64,000 nucleotides of DNA, taken from contig NZ_FYDO01000010.1 in NCBI RefSeq assembly GCF_900187615.1, positions 116,949 to 180,948 on the forward strand. The letters run 5' to 3'. The translations under genes were made by a program, and so were the position numbers. Under the pieces are notes generated by a model. That model was not told where the DNA came from. It searched no databases and worked only from the letters and a program-made list of their open reading frames with translations. Positions 9,323-18,302 of the stretch are shown here, one piece after another (positions within the stretch are counted from its first letter, which is position 1; every line of letters begins with the position of its first letter). The DNA is from Pseudomonas sp. Irchel s3f7 (GTDB taxonomy: Bacteria; Pseudomonadota; Gammaproteobacteria; Pseudomonadales; Pseudomonadaceae).

Positions 9323-10294
9323 TTAACCCGGCGTCGTACGGCACCCCTTCAACTGGCATTGCAGGACATCGACATCCTGCGGCTCACTGAAAATCAGCTC
9401 CAGGCGCGAATCCTGCCGCCACTCGATGGGCTGCCAATCCAGCGCCGAGTTATCCACTGCATTCGCTGAAACCCATCCCGCGTCACTGTGGATAACCAGC
9501 TTCGCACGACGCCAGACCTGCCCTGACAGCCACCACTCGATCAGCGTCGCATCGAATATCTGGCTCGGGTGCCAACGCCAACCGATGCTCCAGCCGCTGT
9601 CCTGCTGCTGACTCAAGCAAATGGGCAACGCGGGATCAGGCCAAACCGCAGGCATCTGCGCCAACCCCTTGGGCGCAACGAAGTTATCCACACCTGCCAC
9701 GGCCTGAGCGGCCAAACCCGGCAACTCAACCAAGGGTAAAACGGCATTTTGCGTCCAATACATCGGACGCGCAGGCAGTCGAGCGGCAATCTGCGTGCGG
9801 TGTTCTTCGTCGAGATTCTCAGACTTGTTCAGCAACAACAATCCGGCGCCGTTCAGCGCCTCCTGTTGTGTCACAGGCAGTGGCTTGCCATCCGCGAGCG
9901 CCTGGGCATCCAGCACCAACACGCTGGGCTGAACGGCCAACACCCCTTGCCACGGCGCCGCGCTCAGTTGTCTGAGCAATTGCGCCGGATGCCCCAGCCC
10001 GGAGGGCTCGATGAACAGGCGATCCGGTTGCGCCTTGCGCAAAAGGCGCCCAAGGCCGATCTGAAACGGCGCGCCGTTGACACAACACACGCAACCGCCG
10101 GCCACTTCGCCCAGTGCGATACCATCGCTCGGCGAGGTCAGCAGCGCTGCGTCGAGGCCGATCTGGCCGAACTCGTTGATCAACACCGCCCACCGCTCAT
10201 CGACCGGCCGTTGAGCCAGCAGGTGCTTGATCAGGCTGGTCTTGCCGGCGCCCAACGGGCCAGCAATGACGTGCGTGGGAATGTTCTGCAACAT
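9323..10294 (-). CDS. CobW/COG0523 metallochaperone-like GTPase
   Basis: G3E-family P-loop GTPase of 323 residues. The Walker A is GPLGAGKTS (12-20), followed by the metal-binding CxCC motif GGCVCC (C68, C70, C71), Walker B-like EPSGLGHP, and LLNKSENL as the guanine-specificity loop (NKSE rather than canonical NKxD). The C-terminal CobW_C domain is short (IGWRWHPSQIFDATLIEWWL). COG0523 proteins deliver zinc or other metals to client enzymes. It lies close to the zinc-starvation genes, but I see no Zur palindrome before it. Its gene carries three DnaA-box sequences. The promoter must lie inside the divergent gene 27 bp away. Confidence 0.85.
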   Translation of the reverse strand: MLQNIPTHVIAGPLGAGKTSLIKHLLAQRPVDERWAVLINEFGQIGLDAALLTSPSDGIALGEVAGGCVCCVNGAPFQIGLGRLLRKAQPDRLFIEPSGLGHPAQLLRQLSAAPWQGVLAVQPSVLVLDAQALADGKPLPVTQQEALNGAGLLLLNKSENLDEEHRTQIAARLPARPMYWTQNAVLPLVELPGLAAQAVAGVDNFVAPKGLAQMPAVWPDPALPICLSQQQDSGWSIGWRWHPSQIFDATLIEWWLSGQVWRRAKLVIHSDAGWVSANAVDNSALDWQPIEWRQDSRLELIFSEPQDVDVLQCQLKGCRTTPG

Positions 10295-10321
10295 GGTCGA
10301 GGTTTTCTAAGGAGGTAATGG

Positions 10322-10690
10322 ATGCGGTGGATTTTTTCGTTGCTGTGGGCGCTTGCCTGCGGTGAAGCACTGGCCCAGGCCTGCGTGGTTCACAGTCAGG
10401 CTGAACGCCTTGATGTGAAAGTCTGCCAGCAAAATCGTAATATCCCGGAAAAACTGTTCGCCGATGGTTTCTGCCAACCAACCCTGCCCGGGCAGAAGGT
10501 CTCAGTGGAATATGTCGATCAATGCCCGGGTGGCGCCTTCGGTGCTTGCAGCAACGCTCAAGTCGCCAATATGCCTTACCGGCAGGATATTCACTATTAC
10601 GGCGTTGCCAGCGACGCGGCGTATTTGAAGCCTTATTGCGAGGCTCAGAGCCAGGGCACCTGGCTCACGCCTCAACGCGCAGACCGATAA
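10322..10690 (+). CDS. Small secreted cysteine-containing protein of unknown function
   Basis: A 122-residue protein with a clear Sec signal peptide (MRWIFSLLWALACGEALAQA, cleavage after AQA). The mature domain has eight cysteines (starting ACVVHSQ, then VCQQN, GFCQP, DQCPGG, GACSN, PYCEAQ), which suggests disulfide bonds in the periplasm. A strong AAGGAGGT site precedes the ATG. It diverges from the CobW gene with 27 bp between starts and its stop codon abuts the stop of the convergent zigA-like gene without a gap. I do not recognise a named family; a metal-related role is only suggested by neighbours. Confidence 0.7.
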   Translation: MRWIFSLLWALACGEALAQACVVHSQAERLDVKVCQQNRNIPEKLFADGFCQPTLPGQKVSVEYVDQCPGGAFGACSNAQVANMPYRQDIHYYGVASDAAYLKPYCEAQSQGTWLTPQRADR

Positions 10691-11896
10691 TCAGGCGGCC
10701 TCTTCATACCAAGGGCCAAACGGGTCCGCAAACACACTCCAGCCCTCGACGCCCAGCGCCATTTCATCCTCCGTCAGCAGGCAACTATCAAGCTCGGCAT
10801 TCAGTTTTACGAAGTCGATGTTTTGACCGATGAAGACCAGTTCCTGCCGGCAATCTCCGGCAGCAGCGCTCCAGTTCTCCATGATTGCGGCCGTACTTTC
10901 CACGTCCTGCGGCCATTGGTTCTTCGGTACGAAACGCCACCAGCGCCCGGCGAAACCGTAACGCATCATTCCTCCGGCCTGGGACCAGCTACCCGCGTCC
11001 ATGTGTTTGCTCGCCAACCAGAAAAACCCTTTGGAGCGCAGCAACTTGCCGTTGATCCATTCCCCGTCGATGAAGCTGAAAAAACGCTGGGGATGGAACG
11101 GTCGACGCGCACGGTAAACGCTGGAGGCAATGCCGTACTCTTCGGTTTCCGGTACATGTTCGCCACGCATTTCCTGCAACCAGCCTGGCGCCTGGGCCGC
11201 TTTTTCGAAGTCGAAGCGGCCGGTGTTGAGGATTTTCTCCAAGGGAATCTCACCCATCACCATCGGAATGATGGCCGCCTGACCGTTGAGTCGCTCGAGT
11301 ATGGCGATCAACTCCTCGCGCTCGCAGCGACTGATCAGATCGATCTTGCTCACGAGAATCACATCGGCGAATTCAATTTGTTCGATCAGCAGGTCGGTAA
11401 TTGAGCGCTCGTCCGCTTCTCCAAGTGTTTCGCCACGGGAGGCCAGGCTTTCTGCTGCCTGGTAGTCGCGCAAAAAATTCATGCCGTCGACGACCGTGAC
11501 CATCGTATCGAGCCGGGCGATATCGGCGAGGCTCTGCCCGGTTTCATCGCGAAAGGTGAAGGTTTCCGCCACCGGCAGCGGTTCGGAAATACCTGTGGAT
11601 TCGATCAACAGGTAATCAAAGCGGCCGTCCCTGGCGAGCTTGCTGACTTCCTCCAGCAGGTCTTCGCGCAACGTGCAGCAGATGCAGCCATTGCTCATCT
11701 CGACGAGTTTTTCTTCGGCACGATTGAGGCTGACATCGCGTTGGACTTCACTGCCATCGATGTTGATCTCGCTCATGTCATTAACGATCACAGCGACGCG
11801 AAGATTTTCACGATTACGTAGTACGTAATTAAGAAGTGTACTTTTTCCAGCACCTAGAAAGCCGGAGAGGACGGTCACAGGAAGGCGATTTGGCAT
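10691..11896 (-). CDS. zigA: ZigA-type zinc chaperone GTPase (CobW family)
   Basis: A 401-residue COG0523 GTPase. Visible elements are Walker [11 protein letters not shown] (11-20), the metal site NGCICC (C71, C73, C74), ESTGISEP, the guanine loop VSKIDLI, and a C-terminal CobW_C domain from about residue 260 with [13 protein letters not shown]. The family member next to folE2 is Zur-repressed and hands zinc to proteins when the metal is scarce. The start MPNRLPV is chosen because GAGGAA lies 8 nt upstream; the open frame extends to 12166 through the operator and folE2, which is not credible. The symbol is given by family and position. Confidence 0.9.
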   Translation of the reverse strand: MPNRLPVTVLSGFLGAGKSTLLNYVLRNRENLRVAVIVNDMSEINIDGSEVQRDVSLNRAEEKLVEMSNGCICCTLREDLLEEVSKLARDGRFDYLLIESTGISEPLPVAETFTFRDETGQSLADIARLDTMVTVVDGMNFLRDYQAAESLASRGETLGEADERSITDLLIEQIEFADVILVSKIDLISRCEREELIAILERLNGQAAIIPMVMGEIPLEKILNTGRFDFEKAAQAPGWLQEMRGEHVPETEEYGIASSVYRARRPFHPQRFFSFIDGEWINGKLLRSKGFFWLASKHMDAGSWSQAGGMMRYGFAGRWWRFVPKNQWPQDVESTAAIMENWSAAAGDCRQELVFIGQNIDFVKLNAELDSCLLTEDEMALGVEGWSVFADPFGPWYEEAA

Positions 11897-11947
11897 CAGG
11901 ATGTTCCTCGCGAAAGCTCGCACAAGAAAAGGTATCGTCGATTGTAT

Positions 11948-11962
11948 TGTTATACTATAACA
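11948..11962. promoter_or_regulatory. Zur operator between zigA and folE2
   Basis: Perfect 15-bp palindrome TGTTATACTATAACA, matching the core of the gammaproteobacterial Zur box (GTTATA-N-TATAAC). It lies 52 nt before the zigA start and 29 nt before the folE2 start, so one dimer or a pair could repress both promoters. That zinc-loaded Zur binds here is inferred from the motif and from the two genes it separates. Confidence 0.88.
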
Positions 11963-11990
11963 CTTAACAACTTCTACGATGGACCTGCTC

Positions 11991-12887
11991 ATGAATGCGC
12001 TGACTTTGCCGGATATCGCCGCGCAAGCCTCACCCCACGCCTTTCCACTGGAATGGGTGGGGATGTGCGGTATCGCCCTTCCTGTTCTATTCGATGGCCA
12101 ACGGCTGAGTGCAAAAGCCGACGCAGGCGTGAGCCTGGATGATGGAAATGCGCGGGGCATACACATGTCACGACTGTACCTGGCGCTTGAACTGCTCGAA
12201 CGAGAAACCCTTTCGCCTGATTTATTACGTCGGGTGCTGCGCAGTTTTCTGGACAGCCATACCGGAATGTCCGCGAGTGCTTACTTGAAAATACATGGGG
12301 AATTGTTGCTGAAACGGCCAGCGCTGATCAGTCCTTTGGAAGGCTGGAAAAGCTATCCAATCAGCATCGAAGCGCGCTTGAAAAACGACATGTTCCACGT
12401 GGAACTAAAAACAGAGCTTCTTTATTCCTCAACCTGCCCTTGTTCAGCGGCCCTTTCACGCCAGTTGATTCAGCAGCAATTCGTCCAGGACTTCGCCAAC
12501 CGCTCGCTGCAACACGCTGATGTTTTGCAGTGGTTGGGCTCGACCAAGGGCATCATTGCGACGCCCCACAGCCAACGTAGCTCGGCGCAATTGCGCTTGA
12601 GACTGGACGAGTACCTAGAGGATTTACCGTTTATTGCGATCATCAATGACGCAGAAGCGGCGTTAGGCACAGCCGTTCAAACCGCGGTGAAACGCGCCGA
12701 TGAACAAGCCTTTGCCTTGGCCAATGGGCAGAACCTGATGTTCTGCGAAGACGCTGCACGGCGCTTGAACCTGACGCTGAAACGTTCCCCAGGCATCAAG
12801 GCTTTTCATGTTCGTGTCATCCACGCGGAAAGCCTTCATGCTCATGACGCCGTTGCCGAGAGTCTTTTTAACTGGGGAACGTTCTAG
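11991..12887 (+). CDS. folE2: GTP cyclohydrolase I type IB (FolE2)
   Basis: Zinc-independent replacement for FolE; converts GTP to 7,8-dihydroneopterin 3'-triphosphate for folate synthesis. The 298-residue product has RGIHMSR (55-61) and the [12 protein letters not shown] site (C149 region), both conserved in type IB enzymes. The start MNALTLP is preferred over an ATG at 11979, which overlaps promoter sequence. Control by the adjacent Zur box lets the cell keep making folate when zinc is too scarce for FolE. A parS site lies inside the gene at 12391-12406. Confidence 0.95.
   Translation: MNALTLPDIAAQASPHAFPLEWVGMCGIALPVLFDGQRLSAKADAGVSLDDGNARGIHMSRLYLALELLERETLSPDLLRRVLRSFLDSHTGMSASAYLKIHGELLLKRPALISPLEGWKSYPISIEARLKNDMFHVELKTELLYSSTCPCSAALSRQLIQQQFVQDFANRSLQHADVLQWLGSTKGIIATPHSQRSSAQLRLRLDEYLEDLPFIAIINDAEAALGTAVQTAVKRADEQAFALANGQNLMFCEDAARRLNLTLKRSPGIKAFHVRVIHAESLHAHDAVAESLFNWGTF
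12391..12406. other. parS-like site inside folE2
   Basis: TGTTCCACGTGGAACT, 15 of 16 bases identical to the Pseudomonas ParB-binding palindrome TGTTCCACGTGGAACA. It encodes FHVEL within folE2. About 45 kb left of dnaA. Confidence 0.75.
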
Positions 12888-12890
12888 CTT

Positions 12891-13412
12891 TTAAGCGCGC
12901 GGTTTAACCGTGCCGCAATCTTGGCCCAACCATACGGCACGAGATTCGAGACTGCCCTTCTGTTGAAGACCGGTGGCATTGAACGTGCCATTGACCTTGG
13001 TGGTGAACTCGCGATCGCTCAGGAACGTGGCGACACCGGCCCCTTGGGCTTTCGGGCAGCTGAAGCGGAACTTCCACTGGTTACCCGTGCGATCGGTGAT
13101 TTCCTGTTTGCAACCCGATTGCGGATCCGTCAGCGGAATGTCGTCGGACTTGACCTGCTCGGGGGTCAGGCAAGCCCGAATCCCTTTGCCGCCCATGGTG
13201 ATGCCCTGCTTCTCCAACTGCGCACGTTGCTCAGGTGTGAGTTGGTTCTGAATCTGGCCGAGGATCAATTGCAGATCAGGCATGTTCTGGTCATCGACCT
13301 TCATGTTGCTCGTGGTCAATTCCCATAAACCCGGTTGCAGCATTTGCGCCTGAGCTGCCACAGGAAGTGCCAAACCAAGCGCCACGGCCAAACCCAGCAG
13401 ACGAACGTTCAT
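12891..13412 (-). CDS. DUF3617 family periplasmic protein
   Basis: A 173-residue protein with an N-terminal signal peptide (NVRLLGLAVALGLALPVAAQA) and the DUF3617 body. It begins LQPGLWELTT and carries the typical pattern of cysteines (RACLTPEQ, SGCKQEI, RFSCPKA, QDCG) expected to pair as disulfides in the periplasm. The start is the ATG at 13410-13412 with GGAG 8 nt before it. Function of the family is unknown. It converges on folE2 with 3 bp between stop codons. Confidence 0.85.
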   Translation of the reverse strand: MNVRLLGLAVALGLALPVAAQAQMLQPGLWELTTSNMKVDDQNMPDLQLILGQIQNQLTPEQRAQLEKQGITMGGKGIRACLTPEQVKSDDIPLTDPQSGCKQEITDRTGNQWKFRFSCPKAQGAGVATFLSDREFTTKVNGTFNATGLQQKGSLESRAVWLGQDCGTVKPRA

Positions 13413-13545
13413 CGAGTAACTCCTGATCAATAGTGGCCGTTAGACGTCAGCCGCTCGCTTCGGTTCATGGGCCAATTAATTAGCGACATTTTGCACAGAA
13501 CATGGTCTGTTAGGCACTGAATCTTCAGGAGTAAGGCTGCCCCAC

Positions 13546-14985
13546 ATGGATTACTTCGGACCGCATATTTTCGGCTATACCATCGCCCTGCTGCATACGC
13601 TGGGCATGATCGCCGCGATACACGCCGTGTTGACCGTTCGAACCGCGCAAGGCTCGATTGCGTGGGCGCTGTCACTTTTTTTCATGCCCTACCTGATGCT
13701 CATTCCGTATCTGATATTCGGTCGCAGTTCTTTCGACGCTTATATCAAGGCAAGGCGCCAAGCCAACGAGGAAATGCGCAAGGCCATCTCTGAGCTCAAC
13801 TGGCGCCCCTGGGTAGAGGAGGCGCTCACCGCCCGTGCGTCCACCGCATACGACTCATTAAGAGCGATGCCGAAGCTGGGCCATATGCCGTGCCTGGCCA
13901 ACAACGAGGTGCGACTGCTGATCAACGGGCAGGCAACCTTCGACGCCATTTTCGAAGCCATCGATCAAGCGAAACAGGCCGTGCTGGTACAGTTCTTCAT
14001 CATCCACGATGATCGCCTCGGCCAACGCCTGCAAAAGTTGCTGCTCAAGAAAGCTTCCGAAGGCGTGGCGATTTATCTGTTGTACGACCGAATCGGTAGC
14101 CACTCTCTGCCTCACAGTTATGTACAGGCGTTGCGCGATGGCGGTGTCCAGGTCAAAGCCTTCGCCACCCGCAGCGGCTGGCTCAATCGCTTTCAAGTGA
14201 ACTTCCGCAACCATCGCAAGATCGTCGTTGTGGACGGCTTCCTCGGATTCGTCGGCGGGCACAACGTTGGCGATGAATACATGGGAGAAAAGCCCCCCCT
14301 GGCGCCCTGGCGCGATACCCACGTGCGGGTCCGTGGACCCGTGGTGGCCTGCATGCAGGAATCCTTTGCCGAAGATTGGTTCTGGGCCGCACGTGCGTTA
14401 CCGCCGCTGATTCTGCCGCAGGTTTATCCAGAAGACGGCGTGCTGTGCCAATTGCTCGCCAGCGGCCCGGCGGACGCCTACGAGACCTGTTCCTTATTCT
14501 TCGTCGACGCCATCCACGCGGCGACGGAACGAGTGTGGATCACCACCCCCTACTTCATCCCCGATGAAGCCGTGTTCGCGGCACTGCGATTGGCAGTGCT
14601 GCGCGGTGTGGATGTGCGGATTCTGCTGCCTTCCCGAGCCGACCATCACGTGGTCTACGCCGCTTCCAGTCTCTATGCCTTTGAAGCGGTGAGTGCGGGC
14701 GTGCGGGTATTCCGCTACGAGCCCGGGTTCCTGCATCAGAAAGTGGTATTGATCGACAGCGAAATCAGCGCCATTGGCAGTGCCAACATGGATAACCGTT
14801 CGTTCCGGCTGAACTTCGAAGTGATGCTGCTGACGGTTGACCGCGCGTTTGCCGCCGAGGTGGACCGGATGCTCACCGATGACTTCGCCCAGGCCCACGA
14901 AATCGCCAAAGGAGAAAGCCGGGAGACCCACCGCCTGCAACACCTCGGCATGCGGGTCGCCCGGCTTATTTCACCGGTCCTCTAA
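13546..14985 (+). CDS. cls: Cardiolipin synthase (ClsA type)
   Basis: Joins two phosphatidylglycerol molecules into cardiolipin at the inner membrane. The 479-residue product has two N-terminal membrane helices (about 9-31 and 37-58) and two phospholipase-D HKD motifs: HRKIVVVD (H223, K225, D230) followed by GGHN, and HQKVVLID (H397, K399, D404) followed by GSANMDNRS. Length fits the ClsA family. The 3' end overlaps the end of the convergent cfa gene by 4 bp. Both genes change the membrane lipid composition. Confidence 0.94.
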   Translation: MDYFGPHIFGYTIALLHTLGMIAAIHAVLTVRTAQGSIAWALSLFFMPYLMLIPYLIFGRSSFDAYIKARRQANEEMRKAISELNWRPWVEEALTARASTAYDSLRAMPKLGHMPCLANNEVRLLINGQATFDAIFEAIDQAKQAVLVQFFIIHDDRLGQRLQKLLLKKASEGVAIYLLYDRIGSHSLPHSYVQALRDGGVQVKAFATRSGWLNRFQVNFRNHRKIVVVDGFLGFVGGHNVGDEYMGEKPPLAPWRDTHVRVRGPVVACMQESFAEDWFWAARALPPLILPQVYPEDGVLCQLLASGPADAYETCSLFFVDAIHAATERVWITTPYFIPDEAVFAALRLAVLRGVDVRILLPSRADHHVVYAASSLYAFEAVSAGVRVFRYEPGFLHQKVVLIDSEISAIGSANMDNRSFRLNFEVMLLTVDRAFAAEVDRMLTDDFAQAHEIAKGESRETHRLQHLGMRVARLISPVL

Positions 14986-16166
14986 ATGTAAATGTCGTCC
15001 CGTGTCCATGGCAGTTCATGACTGCCATCGGCATGGGCTTTCACCGCGAGAATCTGGTGCAGGTTGATCCAGCCTCGAGCGAACGCGTAAGCACAGCCCG
15101 CCAGGTACAAACGCCAGATCCGCAAGGCCTGACCCGGCACCAGTTTGGACGCTGCATCGAGGTTGTCCTCCAGGCGCTCGCTCCAATGGTCCAGCGTGCG
15201 CGCATAGTGCAGGCGCAGGCTCTCGACATCGACGATTTCCAGCCCGGCGTCGCTGATCTCGGCAGAGATCATCGACAGGTGCGGCAGCTCACCGTTGGGG
15301 AACACATACTTCTCGATGAATTCACCGGCACCGCGTCCCACCGGACGGCCGTCGATATGTTTGGCGGTGATGCCGTGGTTCATCACCAGACCGCCCTCTT
15401 TCACCGCGCCGAACAGGGTCTTGCAGTACTCCGCCAGGTTCGCATGCCCGACATGTTCGAACATGCCGACGCTGACCACTTTGTCGAAACGACCGTCCTG
15501 CGGTAGATCGCGATAGTCGAGCAATTGCAGCTCGACCAGGTCCTCCAGCCCTTCCGCTTTAACGCGCTCACGAGCCAGGGCCAGTTGCTCTTTGCTGAGG
15601 GTAATACCGAACACTTTCGCGCCGAACTCTCGGGCCGCAAAGCGCGCCAACCCGCCCCAACCACAACCGACATCCAGCAAATATTCGCCAGGCTGCAAAC
15701 GCAGTTTTCGACACAGATGACGGAATTTGGCTTGCTGGGCCTGCTCAAGGGTTTCGCTGCCGGTCTCGAAGTAGGCGCAGGAATAGGCCATGTCGCTGTC
15801 GAGCCACAGCTGATAAAAGGCATTGCCCAAGTCGTAATGGTAGGAAATCGCCTTGGCGTCCGTGTCTTTGTCGTGGAGGGTACGCACGGGCTGGTTGTCG
15901 TCATTTTCGTCGAGCAACGCCTGGCTCCACTCATCACAGACGCGGATCACGTCGCTGATGGAACCTTCGAGTTCCAGTTTTCCTTCGACAAACGCCGCGC
16001 CTAGCGAGTCCAGGCTGGGATGGGTGAACTGGGTGACCATTTGTGGATCCTTGACCACAATCGTGACGCTGGGCGTCGGCCCCAGATTGAATTCATGGCC
16101 GTCCCAGAGTCGCAAGCGAAGCGGTAATTGCAGATTCTGTAAGGCCGGTGGTAGATGCGCGAGCAT
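14982..16166 (-). CDS. cfaB: Cyclopropane-fatty-acyl-phospholipid synthase
   Basis: Transfers a methylene group from S-adenosylmethionine to cis double bonds of phospholipid acyl chains. In the 394-residue product the N-terminal lipid-binding part is followed by [15 protein letters not shown] and YSCAYF, the SAM-binding loop [10 protein letters not shown] near residue 165, and [12 protein letters not shown] with [11 protein letters not shown]. All are typical of the Cfa family. Upstream lies CTACCCT, similar to the RpoS-dependent -10 element I recall for cfaB of P. putida, so induction in stationary phase is likely. Confidence 0.94.
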   Translation of the reverse strand: MLAHLPPALQNLQLPLRLRLWDGHEFNLGPTPSVTIVVKDPQMVTQFTHPSLDSLGAAFVEGKLELEGSISDVIRVCDEWSQALLDENDDNQPVRTLHDKDTDAKAISYHYDLGNAFYQLWLDSDMAYSCAYFETGSETLEQAQQAKFRHLCRKLRLQPGEYLLDVGCGWGGLARFAAREFGAKVFGITLSKEQLALARERVKAEGLEDLVELQLLDYRDLPQDGRFDKVVSVGMFEHVGHANLAEYCKTLFGAVKEGGLVMNHGITAKHIDGRPVGRGAGEFIEKYVFPNGELPHLSMISAEISDAGLEIVDVESLRLHYARTLDHWSERLEDNLDAASKLVPGQALRIWRLYLAGCAYAFARGWINLHQILAVKAHADGSHELPWTRDDIYI

Positions 16167-16198
16167 GGGAATACCCCTTGTTTCAGACGTCTGATCAG

Positions 16199-16205
16199 AG
16201 GGTAG
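16199..16205 (-). promoter_or_regulatory. Possible RpoS-type -10 element of cfaB
   Basis: CTACCCT on the minus strand, ending 33 nt before the cfaB ATG. It fits the RpoS-selective -10 pattern (CTAYxxT). The 225-bp gap up to the ATPase gene shows no other gene. Confidence 0.5.
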
Positions 16206-16391
16206 ACCATGTTGGAAAAATCGCGGGCTATCGAATTAATAGCCGTTTCCCATGGATTCACGACGCCCATTCAGCCGCCGTGAACACGCAAAATGGTGCG
16301 CCCTTATTACAAATGACTACGAACCGGCGCCACAGTTCTAAAAAGCGTATAAGCCTTTAACGTGGGGGTTAGCGCCGGTCCCGGATGCCAT

Positions 16392-18302
16392 TCAGGCTTC
16401 GTCCTTGAGTTTGAGCAACGGCTCCTGAAACCTTAGCAAACGCCCGGCATTACCCAGCACCAGTAACGTGCTGAGGTTATGCAGCAATGCCGCCACCATC
16501 GCCCCGGCGGCGCCGAGCCAGCCGAAGGCAGCAAAGGCCACAATCGCCAGGGTCCAGCCCAGACCGATGATGACGTTGACCTGCAACGTCCGACGGCACT
16601 GACGACTCAGACGCACGCAGGTACCGAGCCGACGCAAGTCGCTGCCGATCAACACGATGTCTGCCGAGGCCAAGGCGATATCCGCACCACCAGCGCCCAT
16701 GGCCACACCGACCACGCCGGCCTTGAGCGCGAGGGAATCGTTGATGCCATCACCGACCACCATCGGCCGGAAACCGCTGTCGATTTCCTTGAGCACGCGG
16801 TTCAGTTTGTCTTCAGGCAAGGCCTGCGCTTCGACGTCACTGATTCCGACATCACGGGCGAGCGTTTGCGCAACGCTTTGACGGTCACCCGTCAGCAACA
16901 GCTGCCGACCCAACCCAAGGTCACGCAGTTCACTCAGCGCAAACTGGGCTTCGGGCTTGACGCTGTCGGCCAGCAACAGCCAGGCGAGAAACTCACCGTT
17001 GAGCGCCAGCCCGGCAATCGGGCCATCGTGGTCGGGAACGGTAGACGTGGTGATGCCCAGCTGACTGAACAATTCCGGACGGCCGAGTGCGGCTTCGCCT
17101 TGCCCGGTCATCGCCACAACGCCCAGGCCTTGGCGCTCATGAATGTCCGAAAGCAGCAGGAAATGTTCCTGGGAAACCAACCCTGCCAGGGCACGACTCA
17201 CCGGGTGGCTGCTGGCTGAGCCGAGGCTCGCGGCGAGCTTCAACAGATGGCCGTGATCCTGCAGCGGGCTGTCGATGGATTGCAGTCGCAACGTGCCAAA
17301 GGTCAGGGTCCCGGTCTTGTCGACGACCAACGACGTAAGGTCGGCCAACTCTTCCAGAAACGCTGAGCTGCGAATCAGAATCCCGTGCCGTGCTGCCACT
17401 GCCACCCCGGCAATCGCCGTGGCGGGTGCCGACAACACCAACGCACAAGGACACGCCGCCACCAACACCGCGAGCATCGCCTGGGCATTGTTTGTGACGA
17501 ACCAGGTCACTGCCGCCAGCAACAAAACCAACACCATGTAACTGCCGGCGTAACGTTCGAGCAAACGCGTAATCGGCGGCTTGGAACGCTCGGCGTTTTG
17601 CATCAAGGCGATGACTTTCCCGAGGGTCGACTCGTTGCCGGTGCGGGTCACTTCGATGCGCAGCAAACCATCCAGGTTGATAGCACCGCCGAACACCGAC
17701 ATGCCGACACCCGCCTCCATCGGCACCGACTCGCCGGTGATGGACGCAGTGTCCAGACTCGCCTGGCCAGACAACACCCGACCATCGGCCGGCACCCGAT
17801 CACCGGCACGGACTTCGACCAGATCCCCAGGCAGAAGTGTGCCGTTGTCGACTTCGATGATGGTGCCGTCCGCTTGCACCTTGCGTGCGTGGCTACGGGT
17901 CAGTTTGCCGAGGGCGTGAATTGCTTCCTGGGAACCGATCACACTGCGCTCTTCCAGCACATGGCCGAAGATCATGATGATCGGCAACAATGCCGCAGTC
18001 AGCAGATCGCCGGTGGCCCATGCCCCAAGCATCGCCAGGGCGATCAATTGATCGGTGATGCCGTGCAGGCTCGGATACCGCAAGCTGTACCAGGCTGAGC
18101 GCATGACCGGCACGGCGACCAACAACGAAGCGAACCCGAGCAACAACTGACTGACGCCGGCCTGCTCCGGCGACAACCAGCGCCAGATCAAACCCAGCGC
18201 CAAAAAGCCCAAGGCGAGCATTGCCAGGGTCAACTGGCGCGCAGCACTGCGTTGTTCTGCCGAAGACAACATGCTCGGGGCGGCAGCGGTTTGAGCGGTC
18301 AT
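16392..18302 (-). CDS. P1B-type metal-transporting ATPase without N-terminal HMA domain
   Basis: A 636-residue P-type ATPase of the heavy-metal (P1B) class. Visible are TGES (189-192) in the actuator domain, the transmembrane metal site CPC (C284, P285, C286), the phosphorylated aspartate in DKTGT (D328), the P1B hallmark HP dipeptide (H366-P367), TGD (471-473) and GDGIND (517-522). The final helix carries HNLSTLLVLGNAGRLL (from H608). There is no CxxC metal-binding domain and only a short N-tail. P1B pumps export metal from the cytoplasm; the metal here is not set by sequence. It is the last gene of a four-gene operon, its start overlapping the third SPFH gene by 4 bp. Cation might be zinc or manganese, judged from the Zur-like operator upstream. 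Confidence 0.88.
   Translation of the reverse strand: MTAQTAAAPSMLSSAEQRSAARQLTLAMLALGFLALGLIWRWLSPEQAGVSQLLLGFASLLVAVPVMRSAWYSLRYPSLHGITDQLIALAMLGAWATGDLLTAALLPIIMIFGHVLEERSVIGSQEAIHALGKLTRSHARKVQADGTIIEVDNGTLLPGDLVEVRAGDRVPADGRVLSGQASLDTASITGESVPMEAGVGMSVFGGAINLDGLLRIEVTRTGNESTLGKVIALMQNAERSKPPITRLLERYAGSYMVLVLLLAAVTWFVTNNAQAMLAVLVAACPCALVLSAPATAIAGVAVAARHGILIRSSAFLEELADLTSLVVDKTGTLTFGTLRLQSIDSPLQDHGHLLKLAASLGSASSHPVSRALAGLVSQEHFLLLSDIHERQGLGVVAMTGQGEAALGRPELFSQLGITTSTVPDHDGPIAGLALNGEFLAWLLLADSVKPEAQFALSELRDLGLGRQLLLTGDRQSVAQTLARDVGISDVEAQALPEDKLNRVLKEIDSGFRPMVVGDGINDSLALKAGVVGVAMGAGGADIALASADIVLIGSDLRRLGTCVRLSRQCRRTLQVNVIIGLGWTLAIVAFAAFGWLGAAGAMVAALLHNLSTLLVLGNAGRLLRFQEPLLKLKDEA

Noticed and set aside
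16167..16391. CAGACGTCTG palindrome near 16184 as an operator
   Set aside because: Short palindromes are common; the nearby CTACCCT element already explains cfaB control and no second copy was seen.
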